A DNA stretch of 51,217 bases. It comes from Nitrospira sp. UW-LDO-01. Lineage in GTDB: Bacteria; Nitrospirota; Nitrospiria; Nitrospirales; Nitrospiraceae. The stretch is from assembly GCA_002254365.1 (NCBI GenBank), contig NIUT01000209.1, positions 1 to 51,217 on the forward strand, in the 5' to 3' direction. Below the pieces are notes generated by a model. The model did no database searches. It was given only the letters and a program-made list of their open reading frames with translations, and was not told where the DNA came from. Numbering within the stretch: position 1 is the first letter of the stretch; every line of letters begins with the position of its first letter. This document shows positions 19,906 through 30,190 of this stretch, piece after piece. A program made the position numbers and the translations under genes.

Positions 19906-20598
19906 TTATGTTCCACGTGGAACAGCGTGAGGGGGTAAGTCGACACGATATGAGAATGTTGAGATAGTTCGAGATCCATAGGCATGAGGTAATTCGAACG
20001 TGTAGTCGCCTGCAAAATTCCAATCTCGAGGTAGTAAGGTTCTATCGAATGGCCTAGCTGAATAGATAATCACTTTGCCACCTTCATTCAGTAAGTACCG
20101 CGCTTTCTGAAAAATAAGTGACGGATTAAGCGCTCTGGTCGTTAGATAGTCGTAGGTGATTCCGGCTGGACGTATACTACTGAATCGCTCAATAGTCCCC
20201 TGAAAAACATCAACGCCTTTTAACCGTAGGAGGCCAACAATGAAATGCAGGAATGCCGATTTCTTGTGGGCTGGTTCAACCAATGTCACGCAAAGGTCTG
20301 TTCTGATGATTTTTAATGGGATTCCTGGAAAGCCTGCTCCAGCACCGACATCAAGAATATGGGAGCCAGGTCCGATATTCACGGCTTTTAGCGCCGCTAG
20401 TGAATCAATGAAGTGTTTGACAATCACTTCCTCATCTTTAGTGATGGCAGTGAGATTGAATGATTGATTCCAAATCTTGAGCTGTTTCAGATACAGAAGA
20501 AATAGTTGCGCCTGGACCGGTTCAATGGTGATGCCAATTTCACTTGCACCTTCATGAAGTAGCCGCTCAAGTTCTCCAGGTTGTTCCACGTGGAACAA
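19906..20598 (-). CDS. rsmG: 16S rRNA (guanine527-N7)-methyltransferase RsmG
   Basis: ILDVGAGAGFPGIPLKI SAM motif; FNLTAI; position between mnmG and parA. Confidence 0.96.
   Translation of the reverse strand: MFHVEQPGELERLLHEGASEIGITIEPVQAQLFLLYLKQLKIWNQSFNLTAITKDEEVIVKHFIDSLAALKAVNIGPGSHILDVGAGAGFPGIPLKIIRTDLCVTLVEPAHKKSAFLHFIVGLLRLKGVDVFQGTIERFSSIRPAGITYDYLTTRALNPSLIFQKARYLLNEGGKVIIYSARPFDRTLLPRDWNFAGDYTFELPHAYGSRTISTFSYRVDLPPHAVPRGT
19909..19924. promoter_or_regulatory. parS site 1 (TGTTCCACGTGGAACA), inside rsmG 3' end
   Basis: Perfect 16-bp palindrome matching the bacterial parS consensus, next to parAB. Confidence 0.93.
20582..20597. promoter_or_regulatory. parS site 2 (TGTTCCACGTGGAACA), at the rsmG translation start
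   Basis: Perfect 16-bp palindrome (18 bp if extended: TTGTTCCACGTGGAACAA). Confidence 0.93.
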
Positions 20599-20657
20599 TT
20601 ACGCTGATACCGAGAGGAGGTCAATAGAAAAGGTGGCAATCAAGAATTTTCAGGTAG

Positions 20658-22538
20658 TTAAGCATTGTACTCGTGAATTTGCCGTCTATTTTTTTCAATT
20701 GCCACGAGCAGTAAAGAGATGGCGGCAGGAGTAATTCCAGAAATTCGTGATGCCTGGCCGACTGTCTCCGGCTTCACTCGATTAAGTTTCTCACGGACCT
20801 CACGTGAAAAACCAGAGACCATGTTGTAATCAAACGAACTGGGTATCGATTTTTTCTCAAACTTCCTGAACTTTTCAACTTGCCGCACTTGCCTCTGTAT
20901 ATATCCTTCGTATTTGATTTGAAGCTCCACTTCCTCGGCAATATCATCATCCACTGGTTGTATTTCAAAAATATTCATAAGCTCATGATAACGAGCTTCT
21001 TGTCTGCGAAGTAACTGGGCCATAGATTGGACAGAAGAGGCATTTTCAAGATAGGTGCCCCTTGTCCGCAGGCTAATCTGTTCGGTAAATTTCGGTCTTG
21101 AAATCCGTAGATTTGAAATCTCCGATTCGATCATTTCCCTTTTACGAACCAATTTTTCATACTCGACTAGCGGGATTAGGCCAAGGCCGTATCCGATCTC
21201 CATGAGACGAAGGTCGGCATTCCCATGTCGAAGCAGTAATCGGTATTCAGCTCTCGACGTGAACATTCGGTAAGGCTCATAGGCATCCTTAGTGATGAGA
21301 TCATCCACCAGCACACCTATATAGGCTTGAGAGCGATCCAGAACAAAGGGTGGGCGTTCTCTGATTTTGAGGACCGCATTAATCCCGGCGACCAAGCCTT
21401 GTGCAGCCGCTTCTTCATATCCTGAGGTCCCATTTATCTGACCTGCGTGATACAGCCCGGTCACCAATTTGGTTTCAAGCGTTCGGTACAGTTGCCGAGG
21501 AGGAAAATAGTCATACTCTATCGCATAGCCAGGTTTAAGTATTTTCGCGTGCTCCAAGCCCGGGATGGTTTTGAGTATCGCGGCTTGGACATCGACAGGC
21601 AGGCTTGTTGAAATGCCGTTTGGGTAGAACTCGTTTGAGTCTAGGCCTTCTGGTTCGATAAAAATCTGGTGCCGTTCCTTATCGGCAAAACGTATGACCT
21701 TGTCTTCGATCGACGGACAATAGCGAGGGCCGGTGGAATCAATCACACCACTGTACAGCGGGGAACGATCTAAGTTTTGCCGAATCAGTTCGTGTGTTGC
21801 CAGCCCTGTATACGTCAAATGGCAAAGAATCTGCTTCGTGGTGATGGCCTGCGTGCGATAGGAGAATGAAGGAGGCGGTGTATCACCAGGTTGAGGAGCC
21901 ATCACGGAGAAATCGATGGTTTCTTTATCTAAGCGGGGCGGCGTTCCGGTCTTTAATCGGCCGAGCTCGAAACCAAGGTCTCGCATGCAATCAGAAAGCC
22001 GTTCTGCCGAGGCTTCGCCGGCGCGCCCAGCCGGGAAATGTTGCATGCCTATATGGATAAGTCCCTTAAGAAAAGTACCTGATGTCAGGATGACGGCTTT
22101 CGCGTTCATCGTCTCGCCCGACCCGGTGACAATTCCGGTCACGGCTCCACCGTGCACCAACAATCGATCGACAACACCCTCCGCCATCGTCAGCAGAGGT
22201 TCTAATCTGAGTGTTCTTTGCATCGCATGTCGATACAGGGCTTTATCACACTGAACCCGTAAGGCACGGACCGCCGGCCCTTTGCTCGTATTGATAAATC
22301 TAAACTGGATGCCGGATTGATCGGTATTTCGGCCCATCTCGCCGCCTAGCGCGTCGATTTCCTTGACGAGGTGTCCCTTGGCAATCCCACCGATGGCAGG
22401 ATTACACGACATCTGGGCAATGCGGGAAAGGTCCATCGTCAAGAGCAAGGTTGTGGCACCCATCCGCGCCGAAGCCAGAGCCGCTTCACAGCCTGCATGT
22501 CCTCCTCCAACCACGATCACGTCAAACGTCTGTGCCAC
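20658..22538 (-). CDS. mnmG: tRNA uridine-5-carboxymethylaminomethyl modification enzyme MnmG/GidA
   Basis: [43 protein letters not shown]. Confidence 0.98.
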   Translation of the reverse strand: MAQTFDVIVVGGGHAGCEAALASARMGATTLLLTMDLSRIAQMSCNPAIGGIAKGHLVKEIDALGGEMGRNTDQSGIQFRFINTSKGPAVRALRVQCDKALYRHAMQRTLRLEPLLTMAEGVVDRLLVHGGAVTGIVTGSGETMNAKAVILTSGTFLKGLIHIGMQHFPAGRAGEASAERLSDCMRDLGFELGRLKTGTPPRLDKETIDFSVMAPQPGDTPPPSFSYRTQAITTKQILCHLTYTGLATHELIRQNLDRSPLYSGVIDSTGPRYCPSIEDKVIRFADKERHQIFIEPEGLDSNEFYPNGISTSLPVDVQAAILKTIPGLEHAKILKPGYAIEYDYFPPRQLYRTLETKLVTGLYHAGQINGTSGYEEAAAQGLVAGINAVLKIRERPPFVLDRSQAYIGVLVDDLITKDAYEPYRMFTSRAEYRLLLRHGNADLRLMEIGYGLGLIPLVEYEKLVRKREMIESEISNLRISRPKFTEQISLRTRGTYLENASSVQSMAQLLRRQEARYHELMNIFEIQPVDDDIAEEVELQIKYEGYIQRQVRQVEKFRKFEKKSIPSSFDYNMVSGFSREVREKLNRVKPETVGQASRISGITPAAISLLLVAIEKNRRQIHEYNA

Positions 22539-22547
22539 GCATTCTCC

Positions 22548-23993
22548 CTACTTGCCGATACAAAACTCTGAAAATATTCGCTCCAATACGTCGTCCGAGG
22601 TAATACTCCCAATAATCTCTCCCAAGGCATCGGCCGCATCGTGGAGGTCCACGGACAGAAGTTCGGGCTGCGCTCTTCTCTCGATGGAGGATAGGGCCAG
22701 TTGAATAGCAGCGATGGCCTGGTCCAATGCCACACGATGACGGACATTCGTGATCACCACCGCCTCATTGGATTCAAAGGATGCCGTGAGGAAACGAGAG
22801 GTGATGGCTATCTTGAGCTCCTCAAGGCCCTCACCTGTTTGTGTGGAAGTGGGGAGAATACGCTGGCATAAACGCTTTTCAACCTCCTCACAGAGAGGCT
22901 GTATGGTGCGCGAGGTCAATACATCTATTTTGTTTACAACGACCAGATGCTTAGGTTCCAGCGGTGGGAAGCGAAACTCAGAAACTCCGGCCTTCTGAAC
23001 CTCACGAGCATCGACCAGATGGACAATTAAGTCCCCTTGCGCTTGAGCATCCCTGGATCGCTTGATTCCCTCCTGTTCCACCACATCTACCGTGTCGCGT
23101 AAGCCAGCGGTATCCACCAGTGTGATTGGGAGACCATTCCAGATAACTGCTTCCTCAATAAAATCGCGGGTCGTTCCAGGGACATCGGTAACAATCGCAC
23201 GATTGTCACGAATGAGGCTATTGAACAAACTGGACTTTCCCGCATTCGGAGGCCCAGCGAGTACTACTCGTACTCCCTCTCGCAAAGCACGACCGGTCCG
23301 GGCGGTGTCCAAGACACTCTGTATCTGGCTCGCGATATGCTGGAGGCTCGTTCTAAGCTCATCTCGAGTGACGAAAGAAATCTCCTCCTCTGAAAAATCG
23401 ATTTCAGCCTCAATCCGTGCCTGAAGCGATAAAAGGGTAGTGCGTAGGTCCTGCACATAACGTCCCAAATCTCCACGGAGCTGCCGCTGAGCAATGCCAA
23501 GAGCAAACTCAGACTTTGCTTTGATGGTATCTAACACTGCTTCAGCTTGAGACAGATCCAAGCGACCATTCAGGAAAGCACGCTTCGTGAATTCACCAGG
23601 TTGTGCCAGCCGAGCACCAGCTGCAATGCAAGACTCACAGACGCGACGGAGTACCGTCATATTGCCATGGCAATGGAATTCCACCACATCCTCAGCGGTA
23701 AACGAGCGTGGCCCTTTCATGTAGACAACCAAGCCTTCATCAATAATGTCTTCCTGCATCACCGGTGGATGGGAATGGCCGGCCTGATCGGCATGAGGAG
23801 CCGAGATCATATCCGCGAGATGGAGAGTATGTGAGGGGAGGGTGGTGAGGGTTCCGTTTGTGCGGAGCCTCACAATTTTGGAGGCGATGTCTGTTGCATG
23901 CTGACCGCTAATGCGGATGATCCCAATGCCTCCCTCACCCATCGGGGTTGCAATGGCGCAAATTGTGTCCTCAGTTGCTCCATCGATAGGCAC
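22548..23993 (-). CDS. mnmE: tRNA modification GTPase MnmE/TrmE
   Basis: DTICAIATPMGEGGIGIIRISG; GPPNAGKSSLFN; VPGTTRDFIEE; C-terminal FCIGK. Confidence 0.98.
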   Translation of the reverse strand: MPIDGATEDTICAIATPMGEGGIGIIRISGQHATDIASKIVRLRTNGTLTTLPSHTLHLADMISAPHADQAGHSHPPVMQEDIIDEGLVVYMKGPRSFTAEDVVEFHCHGNMTVLRRVCESCIAAGARLAQPGEFTKRAFLNGRLDLSQAEAVLDTIKAKSEFALGIAQRQLRGDLGRYVQDLRTTLLSLQARIEAEIDFSEEEISFVTRDELRTSLQHIASQIQSVLDTARTGRALREGVRVVLAGPPNAGKSSLFNSLIRDNRAIVTDVPGTTRDFIEEAVIWNGLPITLVDTAGLRDTVDVVEQEGIKRSRDAQAQGDLIVHLVDAREVQKAGVSEFRFPPLEPKHLVVVNKIDVLTSRTIQPLCEEVEKRLCQRILPTSTQTGEGLEELKIAITSRFLTASFESNEAVVITNVRHRVALDQAIAAIQLALSSIERRAQPELLSVDLHDAADALGEIIGSITSDDVLERIFSEFCIGK

Positions 23994-24043
23994 GATCCAC
24001 CATAGTCGTGACGCCTAGTCGTATGAGGCCAGCCCAGGGAACT

Positions 24044-25741
24044 TCACTTTGGCTTGCTCGGCTCATCCGTAGTCAGAGCCACTGATCGATTTTTAAGAAA
24101 GAACCGGTCCGTGACAAACTGCTGGGCGATGGACAAGACGTTGTTGGTCAGCCAGTACAAGACTAAACCAGCAGGAAAATTAATAAATAGGAACGTCATG
24201 ACGACGGGCAGCATCAACATCATCTTCGCCTGGGCTGGATCCATCGTCGTGGGCTGAATCTTCTGCATCACCATCATACTGATTCCCATGATAATGGGCA
24301 GAATGTAATAGGGATCCTGAACGGACAGATCAGTGATCCAGAGGCCCAGGGGCGCTTGGCGAAGGTCAATCGTCATGTAAAGAATATTGAACAGCGACAC
24401 GAATACCGGCATTTGAAGGACCATCGGGAGGCAGCCACCCACCGGATTGACCTTATGGTCGCGGTACAGTTTGATCAGCTCCCTATTCAATCGGTCACGA
24501 TCATCCTTGAACTTCTCTTGGAGTGCAGCCACCTTCGGTTGGATCGTCTGCATCTGTTTCATCGACGAGTAGCTCTTGTACTGCAAGGGGACGAATAACA
24601 GCTTGATTGCAACGGTCAATAGGATGATGGTGATACCGTAATTGTGGGTGTACTCGTTGATGGAACGAAGTACAGAGAAGATTGGTTTGGCCACAGCCCG
24701 CACCGTGTCCCAGCTACCGAACAGAAACCATCCGAAATCAATCGTATCCTCAAGTCGGATATGCAAGTTTTGAAGGATGTCGAACTCCTTCGGTCCCGCA
24801 AATAGCTGTAACGTGAACGGGGCACCTGATGGATCGATGCCCATGCGAACACCGGTGGATACGAGTTTCTCACCTTGTTTCTTCGGCCAAGCGGAGGCAC
24901 TCCCTTTTGGAATAAGCGCGGACATGAAATACTTATCCTGCAAGGCCGTCCAAGCCAAGGCACCTTTACGCTCCGTGTCGGATTCCGGAGCATCAGTAAC
25001 AAGCTTGTCGTCGATCAACGACACCGTCCCTACGGAACCGATAAAGCCCTCGCCCCACTCCACTACGCCAAAATTAGTGCCCAATTCGACTTTCAGCGGC
25101 CCTGTCAGTCCTTTGGACGTCAAGCTGATGTCCACGATGTAGCTGTCAGAATGAAACGTGAGTTGTTTTTCAAGGAGTACGCTGGAACCAGGGTTGCTAT
25201 AGGAGAACGTGAGGTGGCCAGTGGGATGATCCCGGTCCAAGGTCGTAAAATCTTTCTCCACCCTGTAGAAACCTTCCCTCAAATCCTTCGCCAGTGCCGC
25301 GTCGTCGGTTGTAACGGTGAGGGGGTCAGCAAATTTTCCCCCTTGTCGAACGAGCTGGACAAAAGACTTCGCATCAGAGCTGCTGCGATATCGCTTCAGT
25401 TCCCAGCTTGTCAGGATGGCTCCTCTGGAGGTGAACTTGGCACGATAGAGCTCAGTCTCCACCTCAACTGTTTCTGCAGTGACAGACTCTGTGCGAGCGG
25501 ATGGCACCTTTGGGTGATCAATACCTGGGGTGCCAGGTGATTCCACGGCTTTCCCTGTCGTAGGAGGCGCCGGCTGGTTTCCTGAACTGGTGCCGGGAGC
25601 AGAGGCCGACTCATCAGGGACTGCTACCGTAGAATCTGAAACGGTTGGTGGCGGCAGCAACCCCAATCCTTTGAGGGCATATTCATATCCAAAGACAATC
25701 GCGGCCGAGAGTATTAAGAAGACAACCAGGCGCTTTTCCAT
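24044..25741 (-). CDS. yidC: Membrane protein insertase YidC
   Basis: Periplasmic domain plus YSSMKQMQTIQPKVAALQEKFKDD, GGCLPMVLQMPVFVSLF. Confidence 0.98.
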   Translation of the reverse strand: MEKRLVVFLILSAAIVFGYEYALKGLGLLPPPTVSDSTVAVPDESASAPGTSSGNQPAPPTTGKAVESPGTPGIDHPKVPSARTESVTAETVEVETELYRAKFTSRGAILTSWELKRYRSSSDAKSFVQLVRQGGKFADPLTVTTDDAALAKDLREGFYRVEKDFTTLDRDHPTGHLTFSYSNPGSSVLLEKQLTFHSDSYIVDISLTSKGLTGPLKVELGTNFGVVEWGEGFIGSVGTVSLIDDKLVTDAPESDTERKGALAWTALQDKYFMSALIPKGSASAWPKKQGEKLVSTGVRMGIDPSGAPFTLQLFAGPKEFDILQNLHIRLEDTIDFGWFLFGSWDTVRAVAKPIFSVLRSINEYTHNYGITIILLTVAIKLLFVPLQYKSYSSMKQMQTIQPKVAALQEKFKDDRDRLNRELIKLYRDHKVNPVGGCLPMVLQMPVFVSLFNILYMTIDLRQAPLGLWITDLSVQDPYYILPIIMGISMMVMQKIQPTTMDPAQAKMMLMLPVVMTFLFINFPAGLVLYWLTNNVLSIAQQFVTDRFFLKNRSVALTTDEPSKPK

Positions 25742-25782
25742 GTGGAGATTATACTTTCGTTATTGAAGTGAGGCTTGTATCA

Positions 25783-25992
25783 CTACCTGACTGGATCTTC
25801 CCCTCCAGGATGGAAAGGGTGACACTTCAGCAGTCGGACACAGGCTAACCAGAATCCATGCCAGGCGCCGTATTTGGCGATAGCATCCGAAGCGTAACGC
25901 GAACATGACGGATGAAAACGACACGTCTGACCATACATCGGTGAGATCACCAGACGGTAGCCCTGTAGAACCCATAGAAACACTTGTTTCAT
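25783..25992 (-). CDS. yidD: Membrane protein insertion efficiency factor YidD
   Basis: GYRLVISPMYGQTCRFHPSCSRYASDAIAKYGAWHG; CHPFHPGG. Confidence 0.97.
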   Translation of the reverse strand: MKQVFLWVLQGYRLVISPMYGQTCRFHPSCSRYASDAIAKYGAWHGFWLACVRLLKCHPFHPGGEDPVR

Positions 25993-25999
25993 GCTAATC

Positions 26000-26392
26000 T
26001 CAATCAGGGCGAAGAAGGCGCATGCGCTCCAGGGACGTCTTCCAGGCGTGAATTAAATCCTTCCGCGACGACAAGAGAACGTCCTTTTTAGGGAAGACGA
26101 GGATCCCACGTCCGGCAACCAATTCCGAGTAAGAATCCCTCACCAACTCGCGAAACACGCGCTTGGCACGATTGCGTCTGACCGCATTCCCAAATCGCTT
26201 TCCAACGACAATTCCAATTCGAGTCGGCGCCTCGTTCATATTGTAGGCCTGAAGGTTGAAGAGCACTGTCGATATGCGCCGACCATATTGTTTGACGGCT
26301 TGGATCTCTCGGTGACTCTTTAGGAAAATACCAGCATGTTTGTGTATCTTGGGTGGTACCGGATAAGGGGGTGTGTCTTTGTCGTATCCCAT
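26000..26392 (-). CDS. rnpA: Ribonuclease P protein component
   Basis: RIGIVVGKRFGNAVRRNRAKRVFRELVRDS. Confidence 0.95.
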   Translation of the reverse strand: MGYDKDTPPYPVPPKIHKHAGIFLKSHREIQAVKQYGRRISTVLFNLQAYNMNEAPTRIGIVVGKRFGNAVRRNRAKRVFRELVRDSYSELVAGRGILVFPKKDVLLSSRKDLIHAWKTSLERMRLLRPD

Positions 26393-26504
26393 CCGCTCTT
26401 GACCCCGGAGAAGACCGCAACTGGTAGGTGGGCGTACGCTCTAACGGGAACGCAAGAGATTGGGGAGCGACACGAAGAACACCTGCATAACCCGAGACAA
26501 CAAC

Positions 26505-26642
26505 TTAGACAGTCAGCCGAGCGCGTCCTTTCGCGCGTCGGCGCGCCAAGACCTTACGCCCGTTTTTTGTGCTCATGCGTTTTCGAAACCCATGCTCACG
26601 TTTTTTCTTTAAATTGGACGGCTGCTGAAATGTAAACGACAT
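26505..26642 (-). CDS. rpmH: 50S ribosomal protein L34 (not in the supplied ORF track)
   Basis: Manual translation [45 protein letters not shown], 45 aa, upstream of rnpA. Confidence 0.97.
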   Translation of the reverse strand: MSFTFQQPSNLKKKREHGFRKRMSTKNGRKVLARRRAKGRARLTV

Positions 26643-27055
26643 AGTTCCCCTTTCCTTCCCCTACCTTAGCGAAACAAGGATGAAATGAACGGTGGATTAT
26701 AGGGGAGCCAATGAGGTCTGTCAATTTCATGGCCGTGCGGTTCGTGCTGGATAGTAAGGACCCCATACCTATGCAGTCCGCTCTGTTTCGGTTGAGGCGG
26801 TTTTGTGGTCGCTCACCAGAATGCCACAAAATCCATGGTGACAAGGCAAGCATCTCCTGTACAAGTGGCTGAAACAGAAGGGGGTCATGATTCAAGAACA
26901 AATACGACGAGTGGCATTGGGCTTGCTCGCTGTTTTAGGTGTGTTAGTATGCCCCAGTCGGGCGCACTAACCTGTTTATTTACTGAGCTGACTTATTCAT
27001 GAAAATCGACATATAATTAGGCATACGAATCGTTTTATTAAGGAGGACCCACAGC

Positions 27056-27667
27056 ATGGTGAGAAGAGTAGCCCTTGTATCGATAACACTGACCCTTGCC
27101 CTTTCCGCAGGGTGTGCAGACCCCCCTACTCAGCAGGTCCAAGAGGCCGAAAAGGCTCTGAAAGAGGCACAGGAAAGCGGAGCGGCTACATATTCTGCGG
27201 AGGAATATGCCAAGCTGGAGGGGACTCTGGCGGCCATGAGGAAGGAAGTCTCAGATCAAGAAGGGAAATTCGGACTGTTTCGGGATTATGACAAAGCGCA
27301 ACAACTCTCCGCTTCAGCCAAGGCAGAGAGTGACCGAATAAAGGCCGCATCAGCTCAAAAGAAGGAAGAGGCCAAAGCGGCGGCATTACAGGCTCAACAG
27401 GTTGCGGAAGAGGCTGTGAGAGCGACTCAAGATCTAGTTGCCAAGGCTCCTGTTGGGAAAGATCGTGCCGCAGTGGAAGCGATCAAGAACGATGTGGAAG
27501 GATTAAAGTCGTTGCTCAAACAGGTGCAGGCATCGATCGACAAAGAAGATTTTCCAGCTGCACAAACTCAAGCCAAGGCCATTCACGACATGAGCCAAGC
27601 CGTTTCAACCGAAATACAGAATGCCCTCGCGAAGGTGGGGAGAGGTAAACCTGGACGGAAAAGATAA
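27056..27667 (+). CDS. Coiled-coil lipoprotein (DUF4398-like)
   Basis: Lipobox LSAGC; Ala/Lys/Glu-rich helical repeats. Confidence 0.7.
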   Translation: MVRRVALVSITLTLALSAGCADPPTQQVQEAEKALKEAQESGAATYSAEEYAKLEGTLAAMRKEVSDQEGKFGLFRDYDKAQQLSASAKAESDRIKAASAQKKEEAKAAALQAQQVAEEAVRATQDLVAKAPVGKDRAAVEAIKNDVEGLKSLLKQVQASIDKEDFPAAQTQAKAIHDMSQAVSTEIQNALAKVGRGKPGRKR

Positions 27668-27674
27668 TCGCGGC

Positions 27675-28808
27675 ATGGGAGGAGTGCACACATATAAGAC
27701 AATCGCCGCCATGCTCTGTACGGCCTGCTTGGTCGGCTGTGTACAAGCTGTCCCTCCCGATTTGGTTGCCGCTGTTGAAGCCATCGATCAAGATCTCATC
27801 GCCCTGCGCGCTCCAGAAACTGCTCCTGAAGAGTACGGCCAATTTGTTCGACAATGGGCCCTGCTCAAAGCTCGCACCCAACTGGACGACGATGTGATTC
27901 GCTGGCCTTGGGAGTCAGGCGATCTTGAAAGTGACCTCCGCTGGCTCTACATCATGGGGGAGCGCACCGTTTCACAACTCCACGATCGGCAGGTCTCACA
28001 ACAAAGTGCCATGCAAACGAAGGTGACTCGCCTGGAAAGCCAGATACGTAGCGTCGCAGCCAAGGTTGAGGCGATTGATGGACGCATTCTGCTCGGAGAA
28101 AAAGCCGTTCAGACGGATCACCTCGTCAAGCAGGCACGATCATTTCTGGAACAAAAAGACTACCCGCGTGCCATGCAGGCTGCCGAGAAAGCCGATCACG
28201 CGCTCAAAGTACAAACGTCTTTACTCAGCCAAGAGTTGGGGCGTTACGCAGACGAAAGTCGAATCACATACTGGCAGACTCTGGCCAAGCAGACCGTCGA
28301 TTGGTCGCGTACTCATCAGGCAACCGCGATTGTGGTGAGCAAAGCGGAAAGGGAGCTGAGCCTCTACAAGAGTGGGCGGAAGGTGTTATCATACCCTGTT
28401 CGCTTGGGTTTCAACGGCATGCTTGAAAAACAATTCCAGGGAGACGGTGCGACGCCAGAGGGGCGCTATCATGTCACCGAGAGACGGGGCCAAGGCCAGA
28501 CACAATTCTACCGGGCGTTGGCGTTGGACTACCCCAACGGCGAGGATCGACGGCGTTTCCAGCTTGCCAAGCGGTCGGGAAAAATCGCACCGTCCAAGGG
28601 CATTGGAGGGCAGATTGAAATCCATGGTGCAGACAACGAACGGCTGGCGCTCACGCTCGGGTGCGTCATGCTTGATAACCAGAACATGGTTGTTCTCTAT
28701 GAGAGCGTCCCCGTTGGGACACCGGTCACCATCGTCGGTGCGTTAAGCAAGCAAAATGCGGTAGCATCGGTCTTGGCACAACTCCATGGTAGCAAAGAAG
28801 AAATCTGA
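27675..28808 (+). CDS. YkuD-fold lipoprotein, YafK/DpaA-like motif
   Basis: Lipobox LVGC; IEIHGADNERLALTLGCVMLDNQ (TLGC instead of SHGC). Confidence 0.75.
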   Translation: MGGVHTYKTIAAMLCTACLVGCVQAVPPDLVAAVEAIDQDLIALRAPETAPEEYGQFVRQWALLKARTQLDDDVIRWPWESGDLESDLRWLYIMGERTVSQLHDRQVSQQSAMQTKVTRLESQIRSVAAKVEAIDGRILLGEKAVQTDHLVKQARSFLEQKDYPRAMQAAEKADHALKVQTSLLSQELGRYADESRITYWQTLAKQTVDWSRTHQATAIVVSKAERELSLYKSGRKVLSYPVRLGFNGMLEKQFQGDGATPEGRYHVTERRGQGQTQFYRALALDYPNGEDRRRFQLAKRSGKIAPSKGIGGQIEIHGADNERLALTLGCVMLDNQNMVVLYESVPVGTPVTIVGALSKQNAVASVLAQLHGSKEEI

Positions 28809-29457
28809 GCCTCTACCAATGGCGCGAATCCTTCTTGCAATATTCGGGGTCACGCTCATCATCCTGTTGGTGATGAATGTCCAGACGACGACCCTTCCCA
28901 CATCCGGTACAAGTCAAGAGATTCAGCGACCACTCGCTGAGGATAAAGGCTCCCTTCGTACGCTCCAGGCCAAATACAAAGCGCTTTCCAGACAGTTGGT
29001 TCAGCTCATGCCCAATCAGCCCTATATTTTGGTGGATACAGCTCGAAACCGCCTTTACGTGAAGCGTCAGGATGAAATCGTGCTGGATGCCATTGCGTCA
29101 ACGGGAAGCGGGACAATTCTTGACAAGCCCGGTGAAGGTAACAATCAATGGATCTTCGATACGCCGCGTGGAGAGTTTCTGGTTCAGTCAAAAATCACTC
29201 ATCCTACGTGGATTAAGCCGGACTGGGCGTTCGTCGAAGAAGGTCTCGACGTACCCAAAAATGCGGCGGAACGGGCGGAGCCCGGTGTGCTCGGTGACTA
29301 TGCGCTGGGGTTCGGTAAGGGGTATTTTATCCATGGAACGCTCTATACTCGGTTGTTGGGAAAGAACGTGACGCATGGGTGCATTCGGCTCAACGACAAC
29401 GATCTGAAAGGTGTCTACAAACTCGCTCGAGTGGGGACGCCGATCATGATCTTTTAA
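28786..29457 (+). CDS. L,D-transpeptidase (YkuD domain)
   Basis: YFIHGTLYTRLLGKNVTHGCIRLNDND catalytic motif; N-terminal TM segment. Confidence 0.93.
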   Translation: MVAKKKSEPLPMARILLAIFGVTLIILLVMNVQTTTLPTSGTSQEIQRPLAEDKGSLRTLQAKYKALSRQLVQLMPNQPYILVDTARNRLYVKRQDEIVLDAIASTGSGTILDKPGEGNNQWIFDTPRGEFLVQSKITHPTWIKPDWAFVEEGLDVPKNAAERAEPGVLGDYALGFGKGYFIHGTLYTRLLGKNVTHGCIRLNDNDLKGVYKLARVGTPIMIF

Positions 29458-29478
29458 TCCACCGAGCACGCGCAGACA

Positions 29479-30120
29479 TTGCCGATGAACCTCTGCGCTA
29501 TTCTTCTCCTACTCACGTTTGCCACACCGGGGTGGGGAAAGGAGCCTGAGGCCTTTCCCGATCTGAACCTATCCAACGGCCAGGCAATCAAAGAAGCGAC
29601 CAGGGTCCTTGAGGACGAGGTCAAGCTTGCAGCGCGTCCGCAAACCTATATCCTTATCGATCTAGCGACAAAGATCATTCACATAAAGGGCCGAGGGATT
29701 GATCTTCATCGGATTCCCATCATCTCATGGGCATCAAATTCACCGGACCACCTAAAGGGCATTCATAAGCTGACGACGAGACCGGCCGTCGTCAGGCGAA
29801 AGATCGAACCGGGTGCAGGCGCTGAGCAGGAACCGATTTCGGTAGCCGATATGCCGGTCGACTATGTGCTGATATTCCCTCCAACCCTTACCATCACGGT
29901 CGTTCCTTCCGCCGCAGAGGATAATCTGTTGAGGGGGGCGTTGTTCCTGAGTAAGGCATGGTGGCGTCAGACCAAGACCTGGGCCGGCACGGTATTTTCC
30001 AATCAATCCTCCAAGCAGAATGGGCAGCTCCAACTCACTCTCTCAGGTGGCCATTCGCAATCCCTCGCCTGGTCATTGGTGGATGGAATGGCGGTGGTCA
30101 TCAGACGTGCGTCAGATTAA
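29479..30120 (+). CDS. Exported protein; possible non-catalytic YkuD-like relative
   Basis: Signal peptide; YILIDLATKIIHIKGRGIDLHRIPI resembles the YkuD N-terminal strand pair; no HG...GC motif. Confidence 0.55.
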   Translation: MPMNLCAILLLLTFATPGWGKEPEAFPDLNLSNGQAIKEATRVLEDEVKLAARPQTYILIDLATKIIHIKGRGIDLHRIPIISWASNSPDHLKGIHKLTTRPAVVRRKIEPGAGAEQEPISVADMPVDYVLIFPPTLTITVVPSAAEDNLLRGALFLSKAWWRQTKTWAGTVFSNQSSKQNGQLQLTLSGGHSQSLAWSLVDGMAVVIRRASD

Positions 30121-30190
30121 GAAGCCCTGATTTCTTCCGATTTTTGGTCAACCATCTCTCAAGACATTGGAGATTCAACTCCCTTCTCCC

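Noticed and set aside
20796-20811. Third parS-like sequence GACCTCACGTGAAAAA in mnmG
   Set aside because: Only the central TCACGTGAAA core matches; outer positions diverge and it is not palindromic, unlike the two perfect sites
24875-25540. 221-aa plus-strand ORF opposite yidC
   Set aside because: Shadow ORF; yidC is unambiguous
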